Below are positions 23,468 to 35,889 of a stretch of DNA of 64,000 bases, piece after piece; positions within the stretch are counted from its first letter, which is position 1; every line of letters starts with the position of its first letter. The DNA comes from Cricetomys ansorgei (taxonomy: Eukaryota; Chordata; Mammalia; Rodentia; Nesomyidae). The notes under the pieces were generated by a model, which saw only the letters and a list, made by a program, of their open reading frames with translations, had not been told where the DNA came from and made no database searches. A program made the translations under genes and the position numbers. The stretch covers positions 8,716,001-8,780,000 of the forward strand of contig JAMJFZ010003581.1 in assembly GCA_026225945.1 (NCBI GenBank), read 5' to 3'.

Positions 23468-23575
23468 TCCAGGCACGGTAGTGCACACCTGTAATCTCAG
23501 CACTCAGGGAGTTTGAGGTCAGATTGGACTTTCATACATTCAAAGCTACTTGCCTCACATCTTAAACTTTAAACA
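23468..23575 (+). repeat. Degenerate B1-like SINE
   Basis: It starts 'ccaggcacggtagtgcacac' and 'tgtaatctcagcactcaggg', then degrades. Confidence 0.6.
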
Positions 23576-23584
23576 AATGGAGGT

Positions 23585-23815
23585 GGGTGGACAGGACAAG
23601 AGGAGGGAATCAGGGGAGGAGGAGGCAGAGGAGAATGAGAAGAAAGGATTAAAAGGAGGAGGAGGGGGAGAAGGAGGAGGAAAAGAGGAGAAAGAGGAAG
23701 TGATGGTGATGGTGGAGGAGGAAGAAAAGGAGGAGAAAGCATGATGAGAAGAAAGAGGAGGAGGAGTTGGTAGAGGAGGAAGAGGAGGAGGAGAGGGGGT
23801 GAGGAGAAGAGAAAC
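23585..23815. repeat. Polypurine (GGA-rich) tract
   Basis: Over 220 bases of nearly unbroken purines on the plus strand, built from GGA, GAA and GAGG steps, with a (GATGGT) interruption near 23703. It can in principle form triplex DNA. Confidence 0.85.
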
Positions 23816-24317
23816 CAGATTCTTTATTACAGAGGTCAGGTGGTAAGGACAAACCATAAACAAACCAGGCCCTTGTAATCATCCTTTTAGACCTGGGGTT
23901 TGCTCCCCACCATCTCAGAGTTTTGGGTGCCTGGGCATCATCACAAGCTAGATTGTAAGAGCTGTTGTAGAGAAAAGGAAGGAAAACTAAGATGAGAAAT
24001 TTGTCCCCATTTCTCCTTCTATATCAGAACTAAAGTCTCCCTGGCTCGCTGTGCTTGATAGTGCCCGCTTCTATATCCAAGGGGCACATGGAGGTCTAGC
24101 CAGAGGACTTGGAGTGGGAACCAGAGGGACAATTGCCACGAGGACTATAGTCATTGAGTTCTGGTCTTTCCCCAGTTACCGCTACTGTCCACTTTTTTGT
24201 GCAATCTCTTGATGTTTCATGACTGCATTAGATGGGAAAAATAATGGTAAGTACTTTGTCTCTCTTGATATTGCCACAGAACCACAAACTCTCACAGTCA
24301 GTCTTCTTGGCACTGTT

Positions 24318-24526
24318 ACTTTTTTTTTTTTAATTTTATGTGTATGGGTGTTTTGTCCGCATGTGTGTGTACTGCTTGTGTGTCTGGAGGCCAGAATTGG
24401 GCATCAGATTCTCTGAAACTGGAGTTACAGATGGATGTAAACCACCATGTGGGTACTGGGAATAGAACTTGGGCTGTCTGGAGGAGCAGCAAATGTTCTT
24501 AACCTCTGAGCCATTTTTCCAGTCAG
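24318..24526 (-). repeat. B2 SINE, antisense
   Basis: The reversed B2 order is complete: T-run, 'attttatgtgtatgggtg', 'ggaggccagaattgggcatc', 'ctggaggagcagcaaatg', 'gagccatttttccag'. Confidence 0.88.
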
Positions 24527-24559
24527 AAATCAGGTTAAGTCTTACAAAACCTCGAAGTT

Positions 24560-24900
24560 CTTGTAGTAGTATGCTGCTGTGGCAGCTTATCACGGACAAC
24601 AAGGAGACGTTCTCATATGTGTAATCTCTGTCAGACTTCAGCAGAAGGAACCACTATCCGGACCAGTGCCACACTGGACAGTGGAACCCCGAGCGTCTGA
24701 GCTCAGGTGTTTCTATTGATTCAGAACTCCTTGGGTGTTCTACTGATAGCATATGCAGATCATGAGCAATCAAACATCTCCCACATAAATCCAACACCTG
24801 CAGACAGTACAAAACACCAAGACCTAGATAGCTCCTCACCCAACAGTACACGAAAAAATTATTTTGTACATAACTAAAAATAAACTTCTACAACAGTTTC
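24560..24900. repeat. Unnamed dispersed repeat, copy 1
   Basis: The 97 bases 24797-24893 ('cctgcagacagtacaaaaca' through 'aaataaacttctacaa') recur at 30566-30662 with roughly 85-90 percent identity by eye. An AATAAA-like signal near the end suggests an LTR or a retrocopied transcript end. The flanking 24580-24796 is not shared in any obvious way. Confidence 0.7.
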
Positions 24901-26520
24901 TATGTCTCTAGAAAGTTTGATCACTCTAGTTTGATTAAACTTTCTTAAACTCTGTGTCTCCCTTCTGTATTTGAGGATTAAAGTGAAACAAAACAAAATC
25001 AAGAAAGCTTCTTGACAGGGGCACTTAGTGTAGTTTATAGGTACCACCCAAACAAGATGAACTGTGTGATTCAAAAGGCCACTGCCTGCTTCCCCTCAGT
25101 GGTCTGCACATACATTAATGGATCCTCTTACAGTCTGCATGTTAGAAGCCCCCAAGTATTTAAATAGCCCGCTCTATTATTTCTCCCTCCTTAGGTCTGA
25201 ATGGCTATGACCTGTGAATGTGTCAGAACTTAGCCAATGAAGCCAACACAAGAGAGACTCCAGCTCCTCTTTTCATTCTTGAGTCTGGGTTTTATGGGGT
25301 ACACAGGGGCCAATGGGACCACTGTATGTGGATGAGATTCCTTGGGAGAGAGAAGGGCCTGCTTCTTCTCCTTTGATTTTGTGGTGGATTTTGAACAATG
25401 ACATTGATAAAGACAAAATTCTCAAGAGCTAAACAGGATCCCCAACACAGAGGAAACGTGAGCTTTTGAGAACCAGATCCAGTTGTCTTCGAGCAGAGGC
25501 TACATCAATGCAGAAGGCACGCAGCCAAGGGTATTCAGTCTTCCAAATGTGTCGGAGATGTGACCCCTTCTGAAGAAGAATTTCCCACTCTGTCTGATCC
25601 CGAAAGAACAATCAGTTATCTACCCTTAGTCATCAGACACCGGCGTGTCTGAGTCTGACTTTCATCGTTCCTTTGGATCCCCTGGTCAATTCTGCCTCTT
25701 GAATAGCATGTTTTGTCTTGGTTTATCACAAAGGTGACTTGCAGCAATACTGAGTGTTCTCTTTCATGACAACTTTGACGCTTCATGGAGAAGCTAAAAC
25801 CTTCCACGAGTCGAATCCAGGACTCCGGAGCTCCAGGGAAGTGTCCATACACTTCTGATACAGTCACATTTAATTTAATTTTTTGCACCTTTTACTGTGA
25901 CATGGAACTAGTTTAGTTATACAAGGATTTTCATGGAAAGGGATTAGTTTAGCCACAGAATCTGTCCTGACTGCACAGTGGTCAGCTGTGATTCATTCTG
26001 TGAGTTGGGCTCTGGGGTGGCTTTGGTCCTCTGAAGACGTGGTCTTCTTCAGGACCTCCTCCTTTGCTTCTGGTTGCTGTTGGCTAAAAATGTTCTTTCT
26101 TTTATGGCTGGATTCAACTGATGGGGAAGAGAATGGCACTGTCTGTGATTTTTGTTTGTTTGTTTTGGGGGGTTGTTTTTTTAAAATGTCCATAAACAAG
26201 GAAGAAGGATTACAATCATAAGTCTATCTTTATTACAGGCACTCTGAGTCATCTTTCATTGAAAAAGAAAAAATGTTCTCAGCTTGAAATAAGTACACAG
26301 ATGAAGGATATTTGTTATAGGAAAAAAATTGTTTTTCTCCAAAGCTGGGCACACTCCTGGAGTCCCAGCATCCTGATGTTAACCTAGCAACCAGTGGGAT
26401 TTTTCCCCCTCAAAGCATCTAGCTGAGTTGCTTTAAGGAAGTTTTCTTCCAGATAGAGTAAAGGGGAACACTGAAGCACAAGAAGAAAGAGAGAGAGAAA
26501 GGGAGGGATAGGAGGTAGGA
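24901..26520. other. Unannotated stretch with two minus-strand open frames
   Basis: On the minus strand two adjacent open frames (25616-25888, starting at GTG, and 25429-25611) have ordinary, non-repetitive composition and are separated by a single stop. I recognise no domain; TG[A/G]-like start context is poor. No SINE is seen between 24900 and 26500. Confidence 0.35.
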
Positions 26521-26524
26521 AAGT

Positions 26525-26625
26525 GATACATTACAAGTTGGCTTCAAACTCAGAAACTCAACCTTTCTGCCTCAGCCTCCTGAGGGCTGGGACTACAGGC
26601 CTGCACCACCATACTGGGATAAAAC
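26525..26625 (-). repeat. B1-like SINE, antisense
   Basis: It reads 'ttctgcctcagcctcctgag', 'ggctgggactacaggcctgc', a diverged reversed B1. Confidence 0.65.
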
Positions 26626-26869
26626 AAATGTTTTAAAAATACAATTCAGAGAACCCACTGGGAAGCCAGGCCTTGTAAATCTTTGGTGTTCCATCAGTAG
26701 TTTCTACCAGCTTCAGTCTTTGCACTTCTTTTTCCTTTTTTCTTCTCTCATACAATACATCTCTACCGCAGCCTCCCCTTCCTCCATTCCTCCCAGCTCC
26801 CCTCTCCTGCTTCCCCTCCCAACTCTGCTTCCCCTCAAAAAAGAATAGGCCTCTCAATCAAACAGGGCA

Positions 26870-29800
26870 TAACAAGATTCAACAAGACCAGGCACAAGCC
26901 CCCCTATCTTGGCTGGATGAGGCCACCTAGCAGGAAGAAAAGGGTTCCAAGGGCAGGTAACAGTCAGACTACCCCCACTCCATCTTTTAGGAGTTCTGTA
27001 AGGACACCAAGCCAAACAACCTTAACACATATGTAAGGGACCTAGCACAGACCCATGCAAGTTCTGTGGCTGCTGCTACAGTCTCTGTGAGCTCCTATGA
27101 GCCCTGCTCAGTTGACTCCCAGGGCCTTGTTCTCCTGGTGTCCTCAACCCCCCTGGTTCCCACAATCTCTCTTCTTCCTCAGAGTTCCTCAGCCCCACCC
27201 AATGCTTGGCCATGGACCTCTGTATCTGCTCCCATCAATTGCTAGAGGAAGCCTATCTGATGATGATTGGGCTAGGCACCGATTTATGATCATAGCAGAA
27301 TATCATTAGGAATCTTATCATTTATTTATTTATTTATTTTCTTTTCTGGCCAGCTGTGTTTGGTTCTTCCCTAGGTCTCTGAGCTATCCAGTCTCTGGTT
27401 CCTGGCCATCCCTGTAGTGTCAGACATGGGCTCCCTCTGGTGTCCTGGGCCCCAAGTTAGACCAGTCATGGTTGGCCACTCCCTCAGGTTCTGTTCCTCA
27501 TTGCCCCAGCACATCCTGCAGGCAGGACAGATTGTAGGTCAAATGTTTTGTGGTTAGGTTGGTGTCCCAGTTCTACCACTGAGGGCCTTGCCTGGTTACA
27601 GAAGATGGTTGGTTCAGGCTACTGATACCCCATTACTAGGAGTCCTTGCTAGGTTCACCCTTATAGATTCAAGGGAGTTCCCACTGGACTAGGTTTCCAG
27701 ATCTCGCCCAGATACCCTCCAATTCCAGTTGTCTTTCCCTGTACTCTTCCCTCCATCCCTCTTTCTCCACATGATCTCTCCTATTCCCATTCCCACTCTC
27801 CTGCAGTCCACCTGCAAAATCTATTCTTATTTCCACTTCCCAGGGAGATCTGTGTGTCCACACTAGAGGCCTCCTTGTTATGTAGTCTCTCTGGGTCTGT
27901 GGATTGTAGTATAATTATCCATTACTTAACAGCTTACATCTACTTATAAGTGAGTACATACCATATTTTTCCTTCTGGGTCTGGATTACCCTACTCAGGA
28001 TAATTTTTTTCTAGTCCCATTCATTTGCCTGAAATTTTCATGATGCCATTTTTTAAGTAGCTGAGTAATATTCCGTTGTGTCTATGTACCACATTTTCTT
28101 TATCCATTCTTTACTTGAAGAATATCTGGGATGTTTCCATTTTCGGGCTATCATAAATAAAGCCACTATGAACATAATCGAACAAGTGTCCTTCTGGTAG
28201 GATGGACGTGCTTTGGGTATATGCCCAAGAAAGGTATAACCAGGTCTTGAGGTAGATCAATTACCAATTTTCTAAGGAATCGCCATATAGAGTTTCATAG
28301 TGTCTTTATTGCACTACCAGCAACGGAGGAGTGTTTCCCTTGCTCCACATCCTCGACACCATGAGCTGCCACTTATGTATTGATCTCAGGCATTCTGACA
28401 GGTGTAAAATGGAATCTCAAAGTAGTTTTGATTTGAATTTCCATGATGGCTAAGGATGTTGAACATTTCTTTTAAGCATTTCAGAGCCACTTGTGAGATT
28501 CCTATTGAGAATTGTCTGTTTAGATCTGTACACCATTTTTAAATTGAATTGTTTTGCTGATGTCTTGAGTTCTTTATATATGTTGGATAGTAGCCCTCTG
28601 TCAGAAGTAGAATTGGTGAAAATCTTTTCCCATTCTGTAAGCTGCCTTTTTGTCTTATTGACAGTGTCCTTAAAGAAGCTTTTTCAGTTTCATGACGTCT
28701 TATTTATTAATTGTTGATCTTAGTGCCTGAGCTATTGGTGTTCTGTTCAGGAAGTTGTCTCTCGTGTTAATGTGTTCAAGATTATTCCCTACAGTCTCTT
28801 CTATCAGGTTCAGTGTATCTGGTTTTATGTTGAGGTCTTTGATTCATTTTGGACTTGAGTTTTCTCCACGGTGATAGATATGAACCCCTATTTGCATTGT
28901 TCTACATGCAGATATCCAATTAGACCAGCGTCAACCGTTAAAGATGCTTTTTTTCTACTCTGTATTTCTGGCTTCTTTATCAAAAATTGCATGTCCATAG
29001 ATGTGTAGATTTATGTCTAGATCTTCAGTTCTATTCCATTGAGCAGTGCATCTATTTTTATGCCAATACCATGTGGTTTTTATTACTACTGCTCTGGAGT
29101 AAAGCTTGAAATCAGGGATGTTAAACAGGTGGTGGCGGCACATGCCTTTAATCCCAGCACTTAGAAGGCAGAGGCAGGAGGATCTCTGTGAGTTCAAGGC
29201 CAGTCTGGTCTACAAAGTGAGTTCCAGGACAGCCAGGGCTGCAACAGAGAAACTAAGTTGGGGGAGGGAGGAGGAGGAGGAGGAGGAAAAAGGAGGGAGA
29301 GAAAGAAAAAAGGGGGAGGAGGAGAAATAATCAGAGATGGTGATACTTACAGAAGATTTTTTATTGTTTAGGATGCTTTAACTACCCTGGGTTGTTGTTT
29401 TTTGTTTTTTTCTTTTCCCATATGAAGTTGAGTATTGTCCTTTCAAGGTCTGTAAAGAATTGTGTTGGACTTTTGATGGGGACTGAATTGACTGTTGCTT
29501 CTGATAAGATTAACATTTTTACTATGTTAATCCTACTGATCCATGAGCATGGGAGATCTTTTCATCTTCTGAGATCTTCAAAGACATGAAGTTTTGTCAT
29601 ATAAGTCTTTCACTTGCTTGGCTAGTGTTATCCCCATGATATTTTATGTTATTTGTTTGAAGGGTGTTGCTTCCCTGATTTCTTTCTCATTGTTTTGTCA
29701 TTTGTACATAGGAGGTAAACTGATTTTTTTTAGTCAATTTTGTATCAGGTCACTTTGCTGAAATGTTTCTTGCTGTAAGTGTTCCCTCGTAGAATTTTTT

Positions 29801-30485
29801 GGGTCACTTGTATATACTATTAATACTATCATCTGCAAATCATGATACTTTGACTTCCTAATTTGTATCCCCCTGGTCTCCTTCAGTTGTCCTATTCTTC
29901 TAGCTAGAACTTAAAGTACTACACATATACTGAATATGTATGGGGAGAGTGGACAGCTTTGCCTTGTTCCTTGTCTTGATTTTAGTGGAACTGCTTTGGG
30001 TTTCTCTCTGATTAATTTGATATTGGCTATATTCTGACTGTAAATTCCAATTATTATGTTTAGGAATGTCCTTTGTATCCCTAATTTCTCCAAGACTTTT
30101 ATCATGAAGGTGCATTGAAATTTATCAAAAGCTTTTTCAGCATCTAGTAAGATGATCATGTGGGTTTGTTTTTTTTTTTTTCAATTTGTTTATAATGGTG
30201 GATTGCATTGACTGATTTTTGTATGTTGAACCATTCCTGCATCTCTGGGATGAAGCCTACTTGATCATGATGGATGATGATCTTTTTCATGTGTTCTTAG
30301 ATTTAGTTTGTGAGTATTTTATTGAGTATATTTGCATCTATATTCATAAGGGAAATTAGCCTGTAATTCTCTTTCTTTGTTGACTCTTTGTGTGGTTTGT
30401 GTATCAGGGTGATTGCGGCCTTGTAAAATGAATTTGGCAATGTTCCTTCTGTTCCTTCTGGAATAAATTGAGTATTGCTTGTAGT
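26870..30485 (-). mobile_element. LINE-1 (Lx-type), antisense, 5' truncated
   Basis: On the minus strand the ORF2 reverse transcriptase is recognisable, including IILLDAEKAFDK near 30150 and PLKSRQGTRQSCPLSPY near 29970-29920. Downstream of it the ORF2 3' part and 3' UTR run to about 26870 with many stops and shifts, with an (ATTT)n stretch at 27318-27340. It is 5' truncated near 30485, where a different repeat begins. A B1 is inserted at 29124-29262. Confidence 0.88.
29124..29330 (+). repeat. B1 SINE inserted in the L1, with purine tail
   Basis: A full B1 ('gcacatgcctttaatcccag' to 'aacagagaaactaag') interrupts the L1 ORF2 and is followed by a (GGA)n/(GA)n run to about 29328. It is inserted in the opposite orientation to its host. 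Confidence 0.9.
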
Positions 30486-30750
30486 AAGCTCACTGTGATG
30501 GCTCAGCAAGGAGTCAAGGTGGCATATTCATTGGTGCAAACCCTGCCACACCTCAGCAGAGGGAACCTGCAGACAATACAAAACTCCAAGACCTAGGGAG
30601 CACCTCACCCAACAGTGCATAAAACAATTATTTTATACATAACTAAAAATAAATTTCTACAATTCTCCTTTTCTATATAAGCCAATCAAAAAATTGCTTT
30701 AGCTCTACAACACAATTTAACACTACACCAGCAAAAAAAAAAAAATTACG
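30486..30750. repeat. Unnamed dispersed repeat, copy 2
   Basis: Positions 30566-30662 repeat 24797-24893. Here the shared block follows 'cacacctcagcagagggaac' and leads into 'tatataagccaatcaaaa', so the homology is confined to about 100-110 bases. Same orientation as copy 1. Confidence 0.7.
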
Positions 30751-30929
30751 AGAAGAACAATCATGAGGGCTCCTAATGCACAGGACCAAATGAAACCAAA
30801 CATCTATCAAGATTTTTACAATGTCTTTGGACAGCAGAAAAACATTATCAATGTCCAATTATCTGGAACTCACTCATGATCTTCTGGGCGCTACAGTGAG
30901 ACCCTGTCTCCAAAAGGGGAAGAGCACCT

Positions 30930-31046
30930 ACAGAGATGGCTCTGGGGTTAAGAGTGACTACTGTTCTTCCAGAGAACCTTAGATGGGTTCCCAGCACCCA
31001 TACGTGGCAACTCATAATTCCTTAAAACCCAACTCAAAGAGATCCA
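30930..31046 (+). repeat. B2 SINE, 3' truncated
   Basis: The head 'tacagagatggctctggggt' and body 'ttcttccagagaaccttaga' and 'cccagcacccatacgtgg' are B2. It ends abruptly where the LTR-like repeat begins at about 31050. Confidence 0.75.
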
Positions 31047-31049
31047 GTG

Positions 31050-31610
31050 TAGAGGAACACTTGAAGGAAGTTTTTGTTATTTTGGTTTCTTTAAAAACAA
31101 AAACAAAAAATGGCATTTGGATTAGGTTTGTGTGCCCACCCAGCTGTGGTATAGTTGTCTGAGTTGGATTTGGAATTCTTGATGTAGTTGGCTATAATTT
31201 GGTTAAGTGTAGCCGTTCTGGCACCTGTAGCTTGTTTTGGGGGTTGTGTGCCACATGGATTTATGAGAACTTTTGGCTTAGGGCATAAAAGGTCTGAAGC
31301 CCCAAGTGTCAGGGTGGGCATTGGTTGGTGGTTCATTGGTTGGGTTGCTGTCGTTAGTGTGATAATTCCTAAAAGAACAAAGGTTGGAGAGATTGAGTGA
31401 GTGAGAGACTGTGAGCTGAGATGCTAGACTGACTCATTGTCAGCTAGTCCTCTTCAAGCTTAGGACAGCCAAAAGAGGCTGTGAAGATTTCTTTCTCTCC
31501 TTCTACATCAAGGCCACTTGCAAAAGCAGTGAAGATTTCTTTCTATCCTTCCTTTCTCTTTCCCTAAATTGAGGGTAAAAGATTGCAGCGTTTTCTTCTC
31601 GGCTCCAAAG
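31050..31610 (+). mobile_element. Unnamed LTR-like repeat, copy A
   Basis: The 5' part ('ttattttggtttctttaaaa', 'gtgtgcccacccag', 'ttggctataatttggttaag') is homologous to 42990-43330 in the same order and orientation, at roughly 65-70 percent identity by eye. A TATA-like GGCATAAAAGG lies near 31283. A duplicated 'gtgaagatttctttct' occurs near 31480 and 31526. I could not assign it to a named family. Confidence 0.55.
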
Positions 31611-31611
31611 A

Positions 31612-32605
31612 AACCTGTCCTTTGATCCTAGCATTCAGGAGGCAGAGGTAGGCAGATCTCTATGAGTGTAAAGCCAGCTTGGTCTACTTAGGAGTTCAAG
31701 GCCAGTGAGGGAGACAGTTTGCCTCCCCTCTCTTCCTTTCACACATACACGGTGTGGAGAGAAACAGAGGAATCAGGACTGACAAGATGTTAGATGTTAG
31801 AGTTAGGGAAAGGATATATGCTCTTGTGCTTGAAATTTTACAATATAATCTGGGCCTGAAGGCTGTGATCATAGCTGTCCAGGAAGCTTGAGGCAGGACA
31901 ACTTCAAATAGCCTGGGTTACAGAGTAAGTTCAAGACCACACTGGTCAATTTAAAGAAGAAAAAAAAACTAAAAACTTGGGGCTGGAGAGATGATGGGTC
32001 AGTGGTTTGGAGCACTTGTTGCTCTTGGAGAGGCCCAGCACCCACACGTCAGCTCACAACCACCTGTAACTCCAGCTCCAGAGGATCCAACATCCTCTTC
32101 TGACCCCTGAGGGAACCAAGCACACACATACATGCAGATGAAACATTCATACACATAAAATTTAAGAATCTTTTTAAAAAATTGTTTTGGTTTTGAGGTT
32201 GGGACTTACTGTATAGCCCAAGCTGGCTTGAACTCAATATCCCAAATGCTGGGATTGCAAGTGTGTGTCACCACCATACAGCATCTAGAAAACATGTCTA
32301 AGTAAAGCCTGTGCAGAAGTGGTGATCACAGGTTTATTTCTAAAAGCCCCAAGCTGGAAAGAGTCCGCATGTCCAGAAGTGCAGCTGGTGAGACAGACTT
32401 AAACTGTGGGGCAGCCGCACCATGAAAAGCCACTGTGCAACAAAACAAAACTGACTAAACTGGGCATGGTGGCACATTTCTTTAATCCCAGCACTTGGGA
32501 GGCAGGTGGATCTCTTTGAGGCCAGCCTGCTCTACACGGCGAGTTCCAGGCCTGCCAGGGCTATCCAGAGAGACCCTGTCTCAAAAACTTAAAGAGAGAA
32601 AAACA
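31612..32605. repeat. SINE cluster (B1, B1-like, B2, B1-like, B1)
   Basis: In order: B1-like + (31612-31725), B1-like + (31845-31970), B2 + (31978-32175, 'ggggctggagagatgatggg'), B1-like - (32178-32290), B1 + (32456-32605, 'tctttaatcccagcacttgg'). Each was identified from its box motifs; the B2 and the last B1 are clear, the others diverged. Confidence 0.8.
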
Positions 32606-33714
32606 GAGGACTGACACGACCGTCTAAATGGATCTCAACTGGACTATGTAGAGTGAAAAAGCCAGCCTCAGAAGGTGACTTCATAATTTCATTGATGGGA
32701 CACCACTCTTAATGCAACTTCAGAGATGGGGACAGAGCACCAACTGCAAAGACTGATGAGGGAAGGAGATGTGTGTGGTTACAGAGAGAAGCGTGTGAGT
32801 GTGTGAGTGTTCTGCCCTGTGGTTTCACAAACCTGTGTGACAACACCGCAAGACACATGCGTAAGTGCGTGTATGACCACGCACCGATATCAACACTCTG
32901 GCTTTGATGTTGCAGTACTGACGAGACATGATGGAGGGAATGTGTGGGACACAGGCAGAGGACTCCATTGTGCGTTTTTCTGCAACATCCTGCTAAATCT
33001 GCCGCTGCACAAAGTCCTGTGTTTGTTCCCTAGCACCTATACAAAACAAAGATTATCTCAGGAAGAATTGAGAAAAACAGATGAAACAGAAGTGACAAAA
33101 TGCTGAGTATTAAAGCTGGGCAAGTAACATCCAAGAGTGAGAAGACCCAGTGGCATTTCCTGCCGCTGTCCATCAAGCTTGCAAACCCCCGGGGTCAGGG
33201 CTGCTCTGTCTGTTCTTAACCCCTGTCCAGAATGCAAGAGAATGGTCCAGACTCTTCGGGTCAAAAGTTTTGAACTGCCTGAAGGTCTGTTGCTTAAAAG
33301 CACACAGAGAATTTTACAATCCACAGGAAAGCCACTCACTTGTCCAAAAGTTCTAGTTACAGAAAAGTAAATGATATATTGTCAAAATTAAGTGAACCTT
33401 AAGACAAACCAACAGCTTGACTCTAAAGCTTAAAGACAATTCTGACTGATAATAATAATAAAAGCTATAAGAAAATTCAGGGTTAACTCTCTGACCCTAA
33501 GACATTTAAACTGTTAAGATACTGTGTGGATCGTTCACTTCCTGAGTTGTCATCCCAAATGTATTTTACTGCCTGTCACTTAAAAATTATTTTACTCAAG
33601 CCTAAAGAGTCTGTGTGCAAAACTGGGGGGTGGGGGGAAAGTTGGGTGAGGAATCTTTTTCCCTATAAGATTTTTTTCCTGAAGAATCTTTAGGGGTTCA
33701 CAAACTTTCTAATT
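32606..33714. other. Unannotated spacer downstream of Taf8
   Basis: No exon or named repeat. Open frames of 65-100 codons on both strands overlap each other and have no recognisable domain. Confidence 0.5.
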
Positions 33715-33840
33715 TGGGGGAGGCTGAGGCAAGGGAACTGCCAAATTTAAGATGTGACTGGGCTACAGAGTGAGTTCAGGGCCAAACTAGGCAACTTAGT
33801 GAGACCTTGTTTCTAAACTAAAAGTTTAAAAACAAAACAA
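33715..33840 (+). repeat. B1/B4-like SINE remnant
   Basis: It reads 'gggaggctgaggcaaggg', then 'tgactgggctacagagtgag' and 'gagaccttgtttctaaac', a 5'-truncated B1-like copy. Confidence 0.6.
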
Positions 33841-33933
33841 CAAAAACCCTAGTTTTATACACAAGAAAAGCTTGTGTATGGTACTTGCTTGCCTAGCATT
33901 TGAAAGACTTAGGATCAATTCATTTACATAGCT

Positions 33934-33952
33934 TTTATTATGAATTTTTATT
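33934..33952 (-). terminator. Taf8: Candidate distal poly(A) signals of Taf8
   Basis: On the minus strand two AATAAA hexamers lie 13 bases apart (33934-33939 and 33947-33952), about 1.95 kb past the Taf8 stop. A variant ATTAAA at 35271-35276 could serve a shorter transcript ending about 620 bases after the stop. Which one is used cannot be decided from sequence. Confidence 0.4.
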
Positions 33953-34020
33953 ACAGGCCTTTCATAAACCACACTTGATTTTTCCCTCCAAGAAGACTCC
34001 ACCAACTTATAAAAAATAGA

Positions 34021-34066
34021 AATTATATATATATATAATTATATATACATATAATTATATATATGA
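34021..34066. repeat. AT palindrome
   Basis: Nested ATATAT/TATATA arms around 'aattatatatacatataatt' make a self-complementary stretch within the probable Taf8 3' UTR or just beyond it. Confidence 0.75.
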
Positions 34067-34574
34067 ATAAACATTGAGAATTACATACTTCATCCCAACA
34101 CCATTCAAGTCAATGTCCCAGCATCTCTCTTCCAAGAGAAATTATAGTGGTACAGTTCTGAGGTCAAAGGGCAGCAACAACCCCCTCCCATCTCCATCTC
34201 CCACAACATACTTAATAGGTGTTGCTTCAGATGGTGGTAATGGTGCAGGAAGTACAGATGTGCTGACTAGAAGCATCCAGAACAGCAAGGTGTAATACCT
34301 CCTGCCTGACCCTGGGACTGGATTCCAACAGACTGGGCCATGAGTTGCCAAGTATATCACAAGTTCTTAGGATCCACACAGGTCATCTTCCTGCTCTGAC
34401 CTGAGAGTTTTGAGTAACCATGAAAATACTCCTGATTGGTCCAGAGCTGAGAAAGCTCATATTCTCTCCATCGTCCTCTCTTCAATTCCAGACACAGAGC
34501 TCTTTTCTTCCAGGCAAAGGGACCAAGAACATTAGAGAATAGCGAGGAAGAGGAAGGTAGAGCCAAGTTTTTGG

Positions 34575-34700
34575 AAGTCAGGCATGGTGGTTCACACCTG
34601 TAACCACAGCACATGGCAGGAGGACCACTGAGCCTGGGATATACAGTGAATTCTGGGATACCTTGGGCTACAAAGTGAGATCCGGCCTCAAAATACCAAG
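34575..34700 (+). repeat. B1-like SINE in the Taf8 3' region
   Basis: It reads 'gtcaggcatggtggttcac' and later 'gctacaaagtgagatccggc', a diverged B1 antisense to Taf8. Confidence 0.7.
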
Positions 34701-35889
34701 GGGTTGGGTGAGAGAGGAAAAGTGGAAAAGCAGCAGCAGCCACTGTGCAGTAGAGGAAGGAAAGTTAACAAGCGCTCAGCATCCAATCCAGGATCAACAT
34801 ATGTCGATTTCCATATATCCCTGCCATTCCTCCTTGGATTTGGTTTTTCAATCCCTCTTTCCAAAACAAGCCAAAGCATACAGCTTGTCCAGTGTCTTCC
34901 TTGGAGGCAGGTTGCATGATTAGTGGGGAAGTGAGGGATGGCATCCTCGCTCTCTTCAGGGAGGTGGAAGTGGGCAGATTCAGACTTGCTTCTTGACAAA
35001 CACACGGACTCGACAGGAACCTCTCAGCCCACTCCCTCCAGCAGGTGGGAATGTGGCTTTCTACCACCAGGTGCACTTCTCAGCTAAACCTAGCCCTCAA
35101 AACAAATCCCACTCCCCAAACCCCCTCTAGGTCCTCTTGCGCTTACAGTTCATGGTTCTTCTATCAAATCCTGGGAAAACTAACTGTATCCCAGGCTCTG
35201 GTCAGACCAGCTTTGCCAGAAGGTGCTCCAGGCACACATTCCAAGTGGCATGATCCTCACCGTGGTCAGCTTTAATCAAATGCTGCTCAGAGATTCAGAC
35301 TACTCTGATGGCCACTGTCATCTATATTAACACATGTTCCTAGCTCCTGCCAGCCCCAGATCAGAGCTGCAGAGTGGGCCTGTTTCCAACACAAGGAGGG
35401 ATCCAGAATCACTTGACTTCAGCCCAGCAGGGATCTTGGGGCCCAGGTGAGGAGAGAGGTAACAGTGAGGGCCTGGGTGGGTAAATCAGCGCCATGATTC
35501 TTGGGTTGATGAAGGGGATCATCCAGGTGGCCTGAAAGACACATTTGGCATTCTTCCCAGCAGGGCACGGAGCAGTGGACCTTCTTCCTGCCACTTTCCC
35601 TGGCCCTCCAGGTTTCAAAGGAATCAAGTCCCATGATCAATCAATGAAGTCATCAGCAGTCCCCTGCCTTGTTTGCAGCAGTGTGGCCAAGGGAATGGAG
35701 CAGTTCTCACTGTACCATGGTTTCCTCCCCAACCCATGCGCCCAAGTAAAACAGGTTGTCTTCATAAAGGGTTGCTTCTAAAATGATGCAGCCTGGACAT
35801 GCCAGAGGATGTCACCTCTTCTTCCCTCTGTGATTTCACTCCCCCAGGAAAGCAGCATCCTCTCCCTACAGGCCAGTTTCCTTCTCAGC

